Source: a virus. Taken from it: a DNA stretch of 21,391 bases. Positions 11,831-17,877 of this stretch are shown here, piece by piece. The stretch covers positions 1 through 21,391 of the IMG/VR virus record IMGVR_UViG_3300005528_000235, one strand, 5' to 3'. A program made the translations under genes and the position numbers. The notes beneath the pieces are model-generated. The model was not told the origin of the DNA, searched no databases, and saw only the letters and a list, made by a program, of their open reading frames with translations. Position 1 is the first letter of the stretch. Every line of letters begins with the position of its first letter.

Positions 11831-12356
11831 TAAAGTAACCGTCCTGCCAACTTTCAGACACCTCAATTTGCTTGAGGAATCTGTCACACGTTAGCCGCGC
11901 TTTTTCCTCCGTCAATGTTTCAGGGTATTGATCGAAGTTGACAGTACCATGATAATCAGACAGATGTCTGAAGCCGATAGCACGCTCAATCGGATCACTG
12001 CTAAGCAGTAAACGCATGAGGCTAAACAGATCCTCGCCAACACAGTCAGCAACTTTCTGTAAGCTAGCAAGATCACCAAACCACGTTGTTATGTCAGCAT
12101 GGTACTTGTTGTCACTTAGGCCAATCCAGCTATCTTCCGGCCGGCCAGTTTCGATAGAGCGATCCTTGATGACAGTCAGGCAGTCAAGGGTAACATTTGA
12201 CACCCTGCGCTCACCAGAATTATCAAAGCTCTCAATCAAGATAAGCTCTGGTGCATAGACACCGCGCCTGTCAACCAAGACAAATGCGCCACCGTGTTCA
12301 TACGGATCGGCGTCACCAATGCTGGCAACGCACCAAAAGGAAGGCTGTTCAGTCAT
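11823..12356 (-). CDS. Conserved-type phage protein (177 aa)
   Basis: ATG at 12356, overlapping the upstream gene by 4 nt. The start SFWCVASIGDADPYEHGGAF then VLVDRRGVYAPELILIE is a pattern (GDADP, GG, YAPEL) that I associate with conserved proteins of phage accessory regions. The middle holds a conserved-looking W (ITTWFGDLASLQKVADCVGE) and the end HLSDYHGTVNFDQYPETLTE resembles a repeat of the Y-G-xNFDxYP type. Its function is unknown. No catalytic motif or membrane segment is seen. Confidence 0.78.
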   Translation of the reverse strand: MTEQPSFWCVASIGDADPYEHGGAFVLVDRRGVYAPELILIESFDNSGERRVSNVTLDCLTVIKDRSIETGRPEDSWIGLSDNKYHADITTWFGDLASLQKVADCVGEDLFSLMRLLLSSDPIERAIGFRHLSDYHGTVNFDQYPETLTEEKARLTCDRFLKQIEVSESWQDGYFSD

Positions 12357-12604
12357 AGCTGCTTGAGTTTTTCGTAGGATTGTGGATCAACTTTTTTGAT
12401 TAAAAAGCTGGCAGTTAAGCCAAGCACTTCAACGTGTTCGTTGAGTTGGTCAACGTGTTCGTTGAGCTTGGATACCTGTGCCTCCAGCTTGCTGATTCTG
12501 TCGTTTAGGTTTGACAGCTCGGTAACCAATTCATCGTGTCTGGTTACTTCATCGCCCGGACAGCAGCTAAAGCTGCTAGGCTGAACGTAAGAAGTGTCAG
12601 GCAT
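12353..12604 (-). CDS. Coiled-coil protein (83 aa)
   Basis: The ATG at 12604 (MPDTSYVQPSSFSCC) overlaps the upstream stop by 8 nt; an ATG at 12628 is possible. Residues about 25-65 form a heptad-repeat coiled coil (LVTELSNLNDRISKLEAQVS then KLNEHVDQLNEHVEVLGL). A 17-nt sequence is repeated exactly with a 21-nt period (12429-12445 and 12450-12466), adding one heptad, LNEHVDQ. The end is a short hydrophobic/charged helix (ASFLIKKVDPQSYEKLKQL). Probably an oligomer-forming adaptor; function unknown. Confidence 0.75.
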   Translation of the reverse strand: MPDTSYVQPSSFSCCPGDEVTRHDELVTELSNLNDRISKLEAQVSKLNEHVDQLNEHVEVLGLTASFLIKKVDPQSYEKLKQL

Positions 12605-13007
12605 TGCCGGCAGGATAAAGGCCAGCATGACGAAACGTAGCTACTTTCTTTACGCTGCCATCAGGCTGGGGTTGCTCAATAGATTCGCGACGACTGAAAG
12701 CGTAGTAAACAGCGATTCCATTTTCTGCAAACGCATCTTCAAGGTTTGACATCAAGAACGGTGCGCCGCCAATCATAACTTGCAGCGAAGCTTCCTCCGA
12801 TGAGTAGTCATACGCAAGGTCAACCGCAACTTGCTCAAACAAGTCAGCGATCAAGCAGGCACGTTGCCATACTTCGGGATGATTAGGCAGCTCGTCAAAT
12901 GTCAAAAGCTTTTGCAGCTTCTCAAAATAGCTGTCAGGACAGTCAAGAATGCCAGCAGCAAGCTGCTCTGGCGTGCAGCGATGCTGCGTGAAATTGAGAA
13001 CAGGCAT
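12597..13007 (-). CDS. Csx20-like / NLTQH-family protein, candidate cyclic-oligoadenylate ring nuclease
   Basis: The ATG at 13007 (MPVLNFTQHRCTPEQLAAGI) is chosen over a longer frame. Residues 4-15 (LNFTQHRCTPEQ), 35-43 (LLTFDELPN), 78-92 (VMIGGAPFLMSNLED) and 98-129 (IAVYYAFSRRES... PDGSVKK... FRHAGL) match a family common in phages. The final DGSVKK-xxxFRH and the central GGAPFLM-helix-strand unit recall, from memory, the CARF-related Csx20 ring nucleases of type III CRISPR loci, which have HxLTxEQ at the start and DGxVxK-xxFxHxxF at the end. If so, it could degrade cyclic oligoadenylate and counter host defence. This homology is not confirmed; otherwise it is a conserved phage protein of unknown function. 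Confidence 0.72.
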   Translation of the reverse strand: MPVLNFTQHRCTPEQLAAGILDCPDSYFEKLQKLLTFDELPNHPEVWQRACLIADLFEQVAVDLAYDYSSEEASLQVMIGGAPFLMSNLEDAFAENGIAVYYAFSRRESIEQPQPDGSVKKVATFRHAGLYPAGNA

Positions 13008-13051
13008 GGAATAGACTGATTGACTGGTGCCGATCTCCAGCAAACGGCAAG

Positions 13052-13131
13052 ACGTTAATCAGGAATCGAACCTGAAACAAAGCCGCCAGGTAACGCTGTG
13101 GCAGTTTTGATGGGATCTGCCAACCCAACAA
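13052..13131 (-). tRNA. tRNA-like element, degenerate or atypical
   Basis: In the 125-nt gap between two genes, the minus strand contains a good T-arm: TCAGG-TTCGATT-CCTGA (13075-13059), fitting the GGTTCGANNCC box. Upstream, TTGTTGG pairs with TTAACGT over six of seven acceptor positions. Segment lengths 7-2-4-loop-4-1-5-7-5-5-5-7-5-7 follow a tRNA, but the D-loop would be 16 nt, the anticodon stem has two mismatches, the residue at position 33 is A rather than T and no CCA is encoded. An alternative D-arm TGGG/CCCA with a TTGGCAGAT loop also exists. It may be a decayed tRNA or a tRNA mimic. Confidence 0.3.
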
Positions 13132-13132
13132 G

Positions 13133-13561
13133 TCAGTAAACCTCAATCAACTCGCCAGTATCCATAGCTTTCTTGCCTTCCAGTGATTCAACGAAGTCAC
13201 CCCAGCTAGTGAGCAGCCACTTGCTGTCGCGATGATCCAGTAGGATCGTTGTGTTGTAAGTGTCACCAGTGTTCAGGTAGCTAGCACGAATGTCAAAGTG
13301 ATACCTATCAATGTGTTCACTGGTGCGAATAGCTTCAACGCCATGCGTTAGCAGCAGCTCATTCAGAGCACTCATGCGGCACTCGTTGTCAGTTCCAGCG
13401 CAACACTCAATCTGACCTGCCAAATGCCTATAGGTATTGAGCGTGTTGGGAAACTTATCCGGCATGTCAACTGGGTTGACCTTGTAGCGCATGATGCGCA
13501 ATGCAAGCTTGGCATCATCAAGTAAAACGTCAAACGCTTCGGCAATTTGCTCAGCTCTCAT
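13133..13561 (-). CDS. Conserved-type phage protein (142 aa)
   Basis: ATG at 13561, directly downstream of 13563-14153. It starts helical (AEQIAEAFDVLLDDAKLALR), then CRMSALNELLLTHGVEAIRT, followed by a beta domain FDIRASYLNTGDTYNTTILL and SKWLLTSWGDFVESLE. The LNELLxxHGxEAI and ASYxNTGDTYxxT signatures recur in phage proteins I have seen, always without assigned function. It is followed by the tRNA-like gap. Confidence 0.8.
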   Translation of the reverse strand: MRAEQIAEAFDVLLDDAKLALRIMRYKVNPVDMPDKFPNTLNTYRHLAGQIECCAGTDNECRMSALNELLLTHGVEAIRTSEHIDRYHFDIRASYLNTGDTYNTTILLDHRDSKWLLTSWGDFVESLEGKKAMDTGELIEVY

Positions 13562-13562
13562 G

Positions 13563-14153
13563 TCAGATACAGAATGAGGTTGACAGTGTTTTCAAGATAG
13601 ATTCAGCTTCGCTGCGAGCTTCTCGCTCACAGTCTTCGTAGCCATAGACTCCACAGCATGATGCAAGTAAGTTGCCGGCATCATCTTTAATCAGGTACTC
13701 CCACACGTCGCCACGCAGGTACTGATCGTAGACTTCAACTTCTGACAGCAAGCCGGCTTTCAGATCTGGATACTCAGTGCAGTTACGCTCCGCGTAGATA
13801 AAGCCAACTTGACCGCTATCCCACGGACAGCTAAACGGTGCCGCTTTGATTGTTAAGCCGCCATGATCGTACAGATAAAGTGGCAGCACAAAGAAGTGCT
13901 TGTTGATGTAAGCCTGAACGTGCTTGGTCTTGATCTCGTCAGGCACGTACTTACGATGCTTGTCAAACTCACGGTCACTCATGAGCCTGAATAGAAACTC
14001 GTCAGGCGAACAATCAGGTTGCTGGTCGCCAAGTTTGTAATTGCGATGCCAGCAAACCATTGTGCCAACGTTGTCCCATTCTCGCGAATTTACGGCAAAC
14101 GCATCATCATCTTCTTCAATACTGATGGTCAGATTGCCAACTTTGATTGTCAT
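13563..14153 (-). CDS. Conserved-type phage protein with LPLYLYDHxG and FSCPWDSGQVGFI (196 aa)
   Basis: The ATG at 14153 lies 1 nt after the stop of the small gene 14155-14319, so that start is preferred over a longer TTG frame. Near the start is REWDNVGTMVCWHRNYKLGD; the middle holds FFVLPLYLYDHGGLTIKAAP followed by FSCPWDSGQVGFIYAERN, and near the end is LASCCGVYGYEDCEREA. This combination is one of the most recognisable phage accessory families here, yet it has no known function that I can cite. Conserved Cys, Asp and Trp hint at an enzyme-like or metal site, but this is inference. Confidence 0.85.
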   Translation of the reverse strand: MTIKVGNLTISIEEDDDAFAVNSREWDNVGTMVCWHRNYKLGDQQPDCSPDEFLFRLMSDREFDKHRKYVPDEIKTKHVQAYINKHFFVLPLYLYDHGGLTIKAAPFSCPWDSGQVGFIYAERNCTEYPDLKAGLLSEVEVYDQYLRGDVWEYLIKDDAGNLLASCCGVYGYEDCEREARSEAESILKTLSTSFCI

Positions 14154-14154
14154 G

Positions 14155-14319
14155 TCAGTTAAAGGGGTTGCCCCAAGATTGAACTTGCTGGTCAGTGACT
14201 GAACCATCGCGATGTAGGCAGTCAATGAAGATGCACCATGCTTCGCGTGCAGCAGGTTTATCGGTCTTGTCGAAAGTAAACTGCTGATTAAACTGTTGCT
14301 TGGCTTGCTTGTAAGTCAT
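14155..14319 (-). CDS. Conserved-type small phage protein ending QSWGNPF (54 aa)
   Basis: This short gene fills the gap between 13563-14153 and 14316-14603. The ATG at 14319 overlaps the upstream stop as ATGA, and GGAGGAG lies 8 nt upstream, a strong ribosome-binding site. The product starts MTYKQAKQQFNQQF and has AWCIFIDCLHRDGSVTDQQ followed by VQSWGNPFN. The pattern AWxxFIDxLHxDGxITxxQxxxWxNPF is common among small phage proteins of unknown role. The stop is 1 nt before the next start. Confidence 0.82.
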   Translation of the reverse strand: MTYKQAKQQFNQQFTFDKTDKPAAREAWCIFIDCLHRDGSVTDQQVQSWGNPFN

Positions 14320-14603
14320 TCGCCGTACTCCTCCTGCAACCAGCTGAACACATCTTTGGCAAGTAGCTCAAGCGAACCCCAGTGTTCGTCTTTTTCAATC
14401 ATTGTCCAGTAAACAGTCTTGCCGTCAATGCTGAACTTTACGAACCACTGCTCATCATCAAGAACAGTGAAACAGACAGGCTGATACTTGATGAACCAGC
14501 TTGGCTCAATACAGTTTTCCTTGGCAATGCGAGAAGCGTAGAACTCCTCACAACTAGCCTCCTTGGCCGATGCAAGGAAGTCTTCAAATGTTGAACTTAC
14601 CAT
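14316..14603 (-). CDS. Hypothetical protein (95 aa)
   Basis: The ATG at 14603 overlaps the upstream stop. An N-terminal helix (TFEDFLASAKEASCEEFYAS) is followed by a beta section (SWFIKYQPVCFTVLDDEQWF then VKFSIDGKTVYWTMIEKD) and a C-terminal helix (LELLAKDVFSWLQEEYGE). A small alpha-beta-alpha protein with many aromatics. No family recognised. It ends with a 4-nt overlap to the 54-residue gene. Confidence 0.72.
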   Translation of the reverse strand: MVSSTFEDFLASAKEASCEEFYASRIAKENCIEPSWFIKYQPVCFTVLDDEQWFVKFSIDGKTVYWTMIEKDEHWGSLELLAKDVFSWLQEEYGE

Positions 14604-14800
14604 TTGATTGAAGTGGAACGTGGACGACAGTAAGCAACGCGACCAAACAGAAAGTGTCTGTAGCTATCAGGCTCCTCCCATGCAGGGCAGGTAAGTTGAT
14701 CGTTGTACTGGGCAGTACGTTGGCCAAGCGCAATAGTTACGCCGAGAACACCAAGCAGAGAACCGACGCAAGCACAGATAACAAGTCGAGTGAGTTTCAT
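14597..14800 (-). CDS. Small membrane-anchored or secreted protein (67 aa)
   Basis: The start MKLTRLVICACVGSLLGVLG with VTIALGQ has a positive N-terminus and one strong hydrophobic helix (residues 6-26): a membrane anchor or a signal peptide. Cleavage after LGQ is possible but not strongly motif-supported. The remainder (NDQLTCPAWEEPDSYRHFLF) would be outside the inner membrane, with two cysteines that could form a disulfide. It overlaps its neighbours (TGATG upstream, 7 nt downstream). Candidate envelope-acting early protein, for example for exclusion; inferred only. Confidence 0.7.
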   Translation of the reverse strand: MKLTRLVICACVGSLLGVLGVTIALGQRTAQYNDQLTCPAWEEPDSYRHFLFGRVAYCRPRSTSIKW

Positions 14801-15105
14801 CAGTTGTAGTTTGTTGGTTGGAGAACCCAGTGGTAACCATTCCAGTCACCGCCGCGTGCAACAACTTTGTAGTCAGCGACGAAACCCTTGGATTCCGAGC
14901 CGGTGAAGTTAGCGATCCATGCAGCTAACACTTTCTCGTGACCAGTATCACTACCCGGAGACTGTATGATCGTCTTCCAGGTAGTTTGCGCATCGCGCTT
15001 GTGAATTGCGCGGTAACTGTTGCGACCCCTGTAGATACAGAAGTCAGTTCGGACAATGATGCCAACCGGAATGTCAGCTGGCGACGGAATGACTGGAGTT
15101 TGCAT
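14800..15105 (-). CDS. Hypothetical protein (101 aa)
   Basis: ATG at 15105. It begins with a proline-rich turn (TPVIPSPADIPVGIIVRTDF), a tyrosine/arginine segment (YRGRNSYRAIHKRDAQTTWK), a helix (EKVLAAWIANFTG) and ends with WNGYHWVLQPTNYN. No motif or family is recognised. It shares TGATG with the membrane-protein gene that follows and lies 9 nt after the previous gene. Confidence 0.7.
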   Translation of the reverse strand: MQTPVIPSPADIPVGIIVRTDFCIYRGRNSYRAIHKRDAQTTWKTIIQSPGSDTGHEKVLAAWIANFTGSESKGFVADYKVVARGGDWNGYHWVLQPTNYN

Positions 15106-15114
15106 GATTGCCAG

Positions 15115-15384
15115 TTAGTTGCAAGGGATCAGAAAGAAAGCGTATCTCGAAGCTAAGCCACCCGGTACTTCGTGATCGGTGATCTCGGCTCTGTATAACT
15201 TGCCTGACTTGTCGGCTTCTGGATCATCTGAAGCAAACTTGAAGATAGCGTTGTCAGGCACCTCACACTCAAACGGAATCTGAACGTTTCCGCCGCGAAC
15301 AACCTGTCTACCGTACAAAGTAAGCGGTGGATTAGTGTGGCTACCTGGATAGTGAACGCCAGTATCAAAGTAGTGGGTAGTCAC
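15115..15384 (-). CDS. Hypothetical protein, near the head of operon 2 (89 aa)
   Basis: The GTG at 15384 is supported by GGGAG 8 nt upstream and a 4-nt GTGA overlap with the 24-codon ORF above it. The sequence is beta-rich: TTHYFDTGVHYPGSHTNPPL, LYGRQVVRGGNVQIPFECEV, then AIFKFASDDPEADKSGKLYR and a hydrophobic end. The overall look is of a small beta sandwich. Unrecognised family. Confidence 0.72.
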   Translation of the reverse strand: MTTHYFDTGVHYPGSHTNPPLTLYGRQVVRGGNVQIPFECEVPDNAIFKFASDDPEADKSGKLYRAEITDHEVPGGLASRYAFFLIPCN

Positions 15385-15455
15385 TTAGCGGACTCCCTTC
15401 CGCAACGGAAGAACGTGCCGTCAGCAGACAGCACAACGAACTTAGAAAGGTCCAT
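15381..15455 (-). CDS. Possible leader peptide (24 aa)
   Basis: MDLSKFVVLSADGTFFRCGR followed by ESAK. The ATG at 15455 has no clear ribosome-binding site, but the ORF stops inside the GTGA start of the next gene and contains that gene's ribosome-binding site, the arrangement of a translationally coupled leader. It is the first possible ORF after promoter copy 2. The evidence is limited to frame and position. Confidence 0.4.
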   Translation of the reverse strand: MDLSKFVVLSADGTFFRCGRESAK

Positions 15456-15525
15456 AGAAATGAAGTAGTTGAGTGAAGAAGTTACAACTAAGCGATCAGC
15501 TCAGTTAGAAACTTAGACAGCTGGC

Positions 15526-15613
15526 GAGAAGGTACACCCTCCCCACCGCTTGATGCCATTGTACCGCATCCGACCTTGAAGGTCAAGTCGCATGTAACGG
15601 AAAAGTAACACGG
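15526..15613 (-). promoter_or_regulatory. Promoter cassette copy 2, drives operon 2
   Basis: On the minus strand: TTGACC (15586-15581), a 17-nt spacer, TACAAT (15563-15558), GGCATCAAGCGG, then a leader hairpin GGGAGGG/CCTTCTC around TGTA (15543-15526; two pairs are G-U). The upstream 31 nt (15582-15612) match copy 1 exactly, including GTTAC words 11 bp apart. The TTAAAA pair is at 15633-15653. Farther upstream, GCGGCCTT/AAGGCCGC (15671-15678 and 15623-15630) forms a long-range dyad right after the operon 3 stop and may mark its end. Confidence 0.88.
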
Positions 15614-15679
15614 GCTTTACAGGCGGCCTTTGCACTTTTAATGCAATTTTAAGGCGGGGCTGGCGCACTCAAGGCCGCA

Positions 15680-16195
15680 TCATTCGTGCTCCATTAACGT
15701 AGGTTTACGCCTCAGATTAACGATAGTCGAAACAATCTCCTCCTTCGTCATCTTGTTAAAGCACTTCCAGCGAGTTGTGGCAACAACAGACCACATAGCA
15801 GATGGCATTGCTTTCTCAGACCACGGATACTCATAGAACTCGCCAAGATCATCCAGGCACAGCACGGAAATTTTACAGCGCTTGATAACTTCCTGTGCAA
15901 GTATGTGACGCTCAACCCATTCAATCAGTCGCTTCTCTGTATTTTCGTAACGATCTTCTTTGTAGTCAGGAACAGCTTTCTCCCAGCCTTCCTTTAGCTT
16001 GATCGGTTCGGTACTCAAGCGAATGTTATGCTTAGCTGCAAACCATTCAAGTACGTCAACACGTTGAGAATGGTTTGTCCATTCAAGAATGTCGGGACCA
16101 ACGAACGCAACCTTACGACCATTGGCAACAAGCGAAGCAGTGTGACCGCCTTCACAGCGGCGAATGCTTTTGACCTCAAGAAGGATGTTCCTCAT
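15680..16195 (-). CDS. Hypothetical protein, last gene of operon 3 (171 aa)
   Basis: ATG at 16195, overlapping the upstream stop. The start reads MRNILLEVKSIRRCEGGHTA then SLVANGRKVAFVGPDILEWT; the EGGHTASLVANGRKVAFVG section resembles short phage proteins with a small beta domain. A helical charged middle (EPIKLKEGWEKAVPDYKEDR) leads to VIKRCKISVLCLDDLGEFYE and a C-terminal helix. No catalytic residues stand out. It ends just before promoter copy 2. Confidence 0.75.
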   Translation of the reverse strand: MRNILLEVKSIRRCEGGHTASLVANGRKVAFVGPDILEWTNHSQRVDVLEWFAAKHNIRLSTEPIKLKEGWEKAVPDYKEDRYENTEKRLIEWVERHILAQEVIKRCKISVLCLDDLGEFYEYPWSEKAMPSAMWSVVATTRWKCFNKMTKEEIVSTIVNLRRKPTLMEHE

Positions 16196-16701
16196 TTAAT
16201 CAGATCAGAATACCTAGGAAGTGAGTCAACAGTGATAGATGGAGACTTGGCATGACGCCATGCAAGAATTGGAGCGTGATGCCACGTACCCAGCCAGACA
16301 GACGCAAACTTTGTACCAGTTTCGTCTTCTTTGTCAGGCTGATCGTGACGCTTGTACGAATAGAAGCCGATGTCAATGACAAGACCGATAGATGCTTGTC
16401 CGCCAAGATCCCAGCAAACGAAGTCAATGGCGTTCAGCTTCCTGAAGCTACGATCTTCATTCCAGTGCTTAGCTGTTAAGATGGTTGCTCGTTCGCCAAG
16501 CAGCGTCAAACGCTCTGGCTCAAGTCTTGGCGCAGAGTAGTAACTTTCATCATCATCAGGCAGGTAGCCATCAGGAAGCCATTGAAGCTTGGCGAAACGG
16601 AAAGCTAGACGCTCCTTGTTGCCAATGTAACTTTTGACTTCCTGTAAGCGTTCGACAGTCTCTTTGCGTGTGAAGCGCAACGGATCGCGTTGTTTGGGCA
16701 T
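16192..16701 (-). CDS. Hypothetical protein (169 aa)
   Basis: ATG at 16701, 125 nt after the end of the previous clear gene. The N-terminal third is basic and helical (RFTRKETVERLQEVKSYIGN), followed by a proline/tyrosine-rich loop (LPDGYLPDDDESYYSAPRLE). The rest is beta-rich (LNAIDFVCWDLGGQASIGLV then IDIGFYSYKR and FASVWLGTWHHAPILAWRHA). No family recognised. It overlaps the next gene by 4 nt. Confidence 0.72.
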   Translation of the reverse strand: MPKQRDPLRFTRKETVERLQEVKSYIGNKERLAFRFAKLQWLPDGYLPDDDESYYSAPRLEPERLTLLGERATILTAKHWNEDRSFRKLNAIDFVCWDLGGQASIGLVIDIGFYSYKRHDQPDKEDETGTKFASVWLGTWHHAPILAWRHAKSPSITVDSLPRYSDLIK

Positions 16702-16826
16702 CGTCGCAGGTAGCGTCAGGATCGGCCAGGAAGGGGCCTGAGTTGGCGGATAGGTAATGAACCGGGCCAGACAGTAGAGGCGTCTCAGACAGGTAGCTGG
16801 CAGCCGCAGACAGCGTTCTGACGCAG
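16702..16826 (-). other. Gap in operon 3 with an uncertain overlapping ORF
   Basis: A 125-nt stretch between 16827-17240 and 16192-16701. One frame from an ATG at 16850 (MARSAWNSCVRTLSAAASYL...) stays open, but it runs 130 nt into the next gene in another frame and has an atypical composition. It is left unannotated as a gene. No hairpin or promoter is obvious. Confidence 0.4.
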
Positions 16827-17240
16827 CTATTCCAAGCAGATCTTGCCATCGTCACCAACGTAAGCGTGGATCTCAGTTTCCTTTTGAGCCAGGGCTGTCA
16901 GAATCTCACCAGCAGCTTCCTGCCAGTCATGCTTCTCCCAGAAGCCAACACCATGACCATTGACAGTCAGGATGTAGTCGTGCTCGGTCTGGTAGCTGCC
17001 GTTGCTGGCTCCGATGTAGAAGTCGTCAATAGAGGACCAGTCACCGCCAAACTTGGCAGTTAGCAGCTGCTCAGCCCGCTCAACAAAAGACTGAAAGCGT
17101 TTATGCAGTTTCTGCAATGATGCTTCGTCGATGTCGGTTACGCTGTAGTTTGCGTCAAGCGGCTCGCCACCTGACTCATCGGCGTTGTCATTTTCTGACC
17201 ACAACAAGGTGATCGCCAGTTGCTCAAGTGATGGATTCAT
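16827..17240 (-). CDS. Conserved-type phage protein with LTVNGHGVGFW (137 aa)
   Basis: ATG at 17240 overlaps the upstream stop as ATGA. An N-terminal acidic helix (AITLLWSENDNADESGGEPL) precedes a charged helix, then YQTEHDYILTVNGHGVGFWE, and ends IHAYVGDDGKICLE. The HDxxLTxNGHGxGFW and YVGDDGxI segments are characteristic of a phage accessory family whose function I do not know. Length and motif order fit that pattern. Confidence 0.8.
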   Translation of the reverse strand: MNPSLEQLAITLLWSENDNADESGGEPLDANYSVTDIDEASLQKLHKRFQSFVERAEQLLTAKFGGDWSSIDDFYIGASNGSYQTEHDYILTVNGHGVGFWEKHDWQEAAGEILTALAQKETEIHAYVGDDGKICLE

Positions 17241-17446
17241 GATGCGTCAGCAATTTGTGCCATGTAGACAGTGCGACCGGATGCCGTACACATTCCACAA
17301 TCTGTCAGCTTGACTAGACCGCGACGCTCAAGAGACTTCGCAATCTTGACAGTTTGGTGATCGTGGCTGATGTAGTGACGCTTGCCAGTTTTAGCAAGGA
17401 AGTCATACACCTGTTGTTGCAGGTAGCCAAGGTGACGGTTAGCCAT
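17237..17446 (-). CDS. Small winged-helix-like protein (69 aa)
   Basis: ATG at 17446. The sequence LGYLQQQVYDFLAKTGKRHY, then HDHQTVKIAKSLERRGLVKLTDCGMC, has the order helix, helix, recognition helix (residues 31-43), then a wing-like strand, as in small winged-helix regulators. It is basic in the N-terminal half. It could bind DNA, but no operator is assigned. Overlaps both neighbours by 4-8 nt in operon 3. Alternative: a non-DNA-binding structural mimic. Confidence 0.7.
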   Translation of the reverse strand: MANRHLGYLQQQVYDFLAKTGKRHYISHDHQTVKIAKSLERRGLVKLTDCGMCTASGRTVYMAQIADAS

Positions 17447-17690
17447 TGCTCGGAAGTTTCAATGCGTAGTGCGTGTGCTCACAGGGTCCATCCTGCGGAC
17501 GAAAGATGGTTGCCCCGATAACTTGATTGCGACGGTTGCGGTAAAGCGTATAGCTAGTAAACCTTTCGGTCCGACTCCAGCCAAGCAACTTAAGCCGAGC
17601 GCCCATCACAATCTCGCCTGACTCAATCTGTTCCATGCCAGCTGAGTCGAAGATTGGCGAGTTAGTAGGCATGACGGTGTAGTTAGTCAT
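17439..17690 (-). CDS. Hypothetical protein (83 aa)
   Basis: The ATG at 17690 (MTNYTVMPTNSPIFDSAGME) overlaps the upstream stop by 8 nt and is preferred over an upstream start at 17705. Mostly beta: GEIVMGARLKLLGWSRTERF, TSYTLYRNRRNQVIGATIFR. A basic small protein, unrecognised. It ends with an 8-nt overlap to the winged-helix gene. Confidence 0.72.
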   Translation of the reverse strand: MTNYTVMPTNSPIFDSAGMEQIESGEIVMGARLKLLGWSRTERFTSYTLYRNRRNQVIGATIFRPQDGPCEHTHYALKLPSNG

Positions 17691-17877
17691 TGCGAGACTC
17701 TTCAAGTTTGAGTGTGCCGCCAGTTATGCGAGCAGCATCGCGACGCAAAATCTCAGCTTCGCCAAGCGACAGTGGAACAGGCTTGTTCCACGTCCAAGCA
17801 GGAAGACCGTCGGCTCCGCGAATAACATAGGCGTCGCAACGGTCGCTTGACTGAACGCGAACGTAATACAGAATCAT
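17683..17877 (-). CDS. Hypothetical protein (64 aa)
   Basis: ATG at 17877 overlaps the upstream stop (ATGA). The first part (MILYYVRVQSSDRCDAYVIR then GADGLPAWTW) is beta-like and the second is a helix (LSLGEAEILRRDAARITGG). A small soluble protein with no recognised family; its position between coupled genes is the main support. Confidence 0.7.
   Translation of the reverse strand: MILYYVRVQSSDRCDAYVIRGADGLPAWTWNKPVPLSLGEAEILRRDAARITGGTLKLEESRND

Noticed and set aside
12943-13146. 67-codon minus-strand ORF across the tRNA-like gap
   Set aside because: It starts in the end of 13133-13561 and runs into 12597-13007; its sequence has no domain pattern and the gap is better explained as non-coding.
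16571-16858. Minus-strand ORF spanning the 16702-16826 gap
   Set aside because: It overlaps the next gene by 130 nt in another frame, unlike the 4-8 nt overlaps seen elsewhere in the operon; it cannot be excluded but is not supported.
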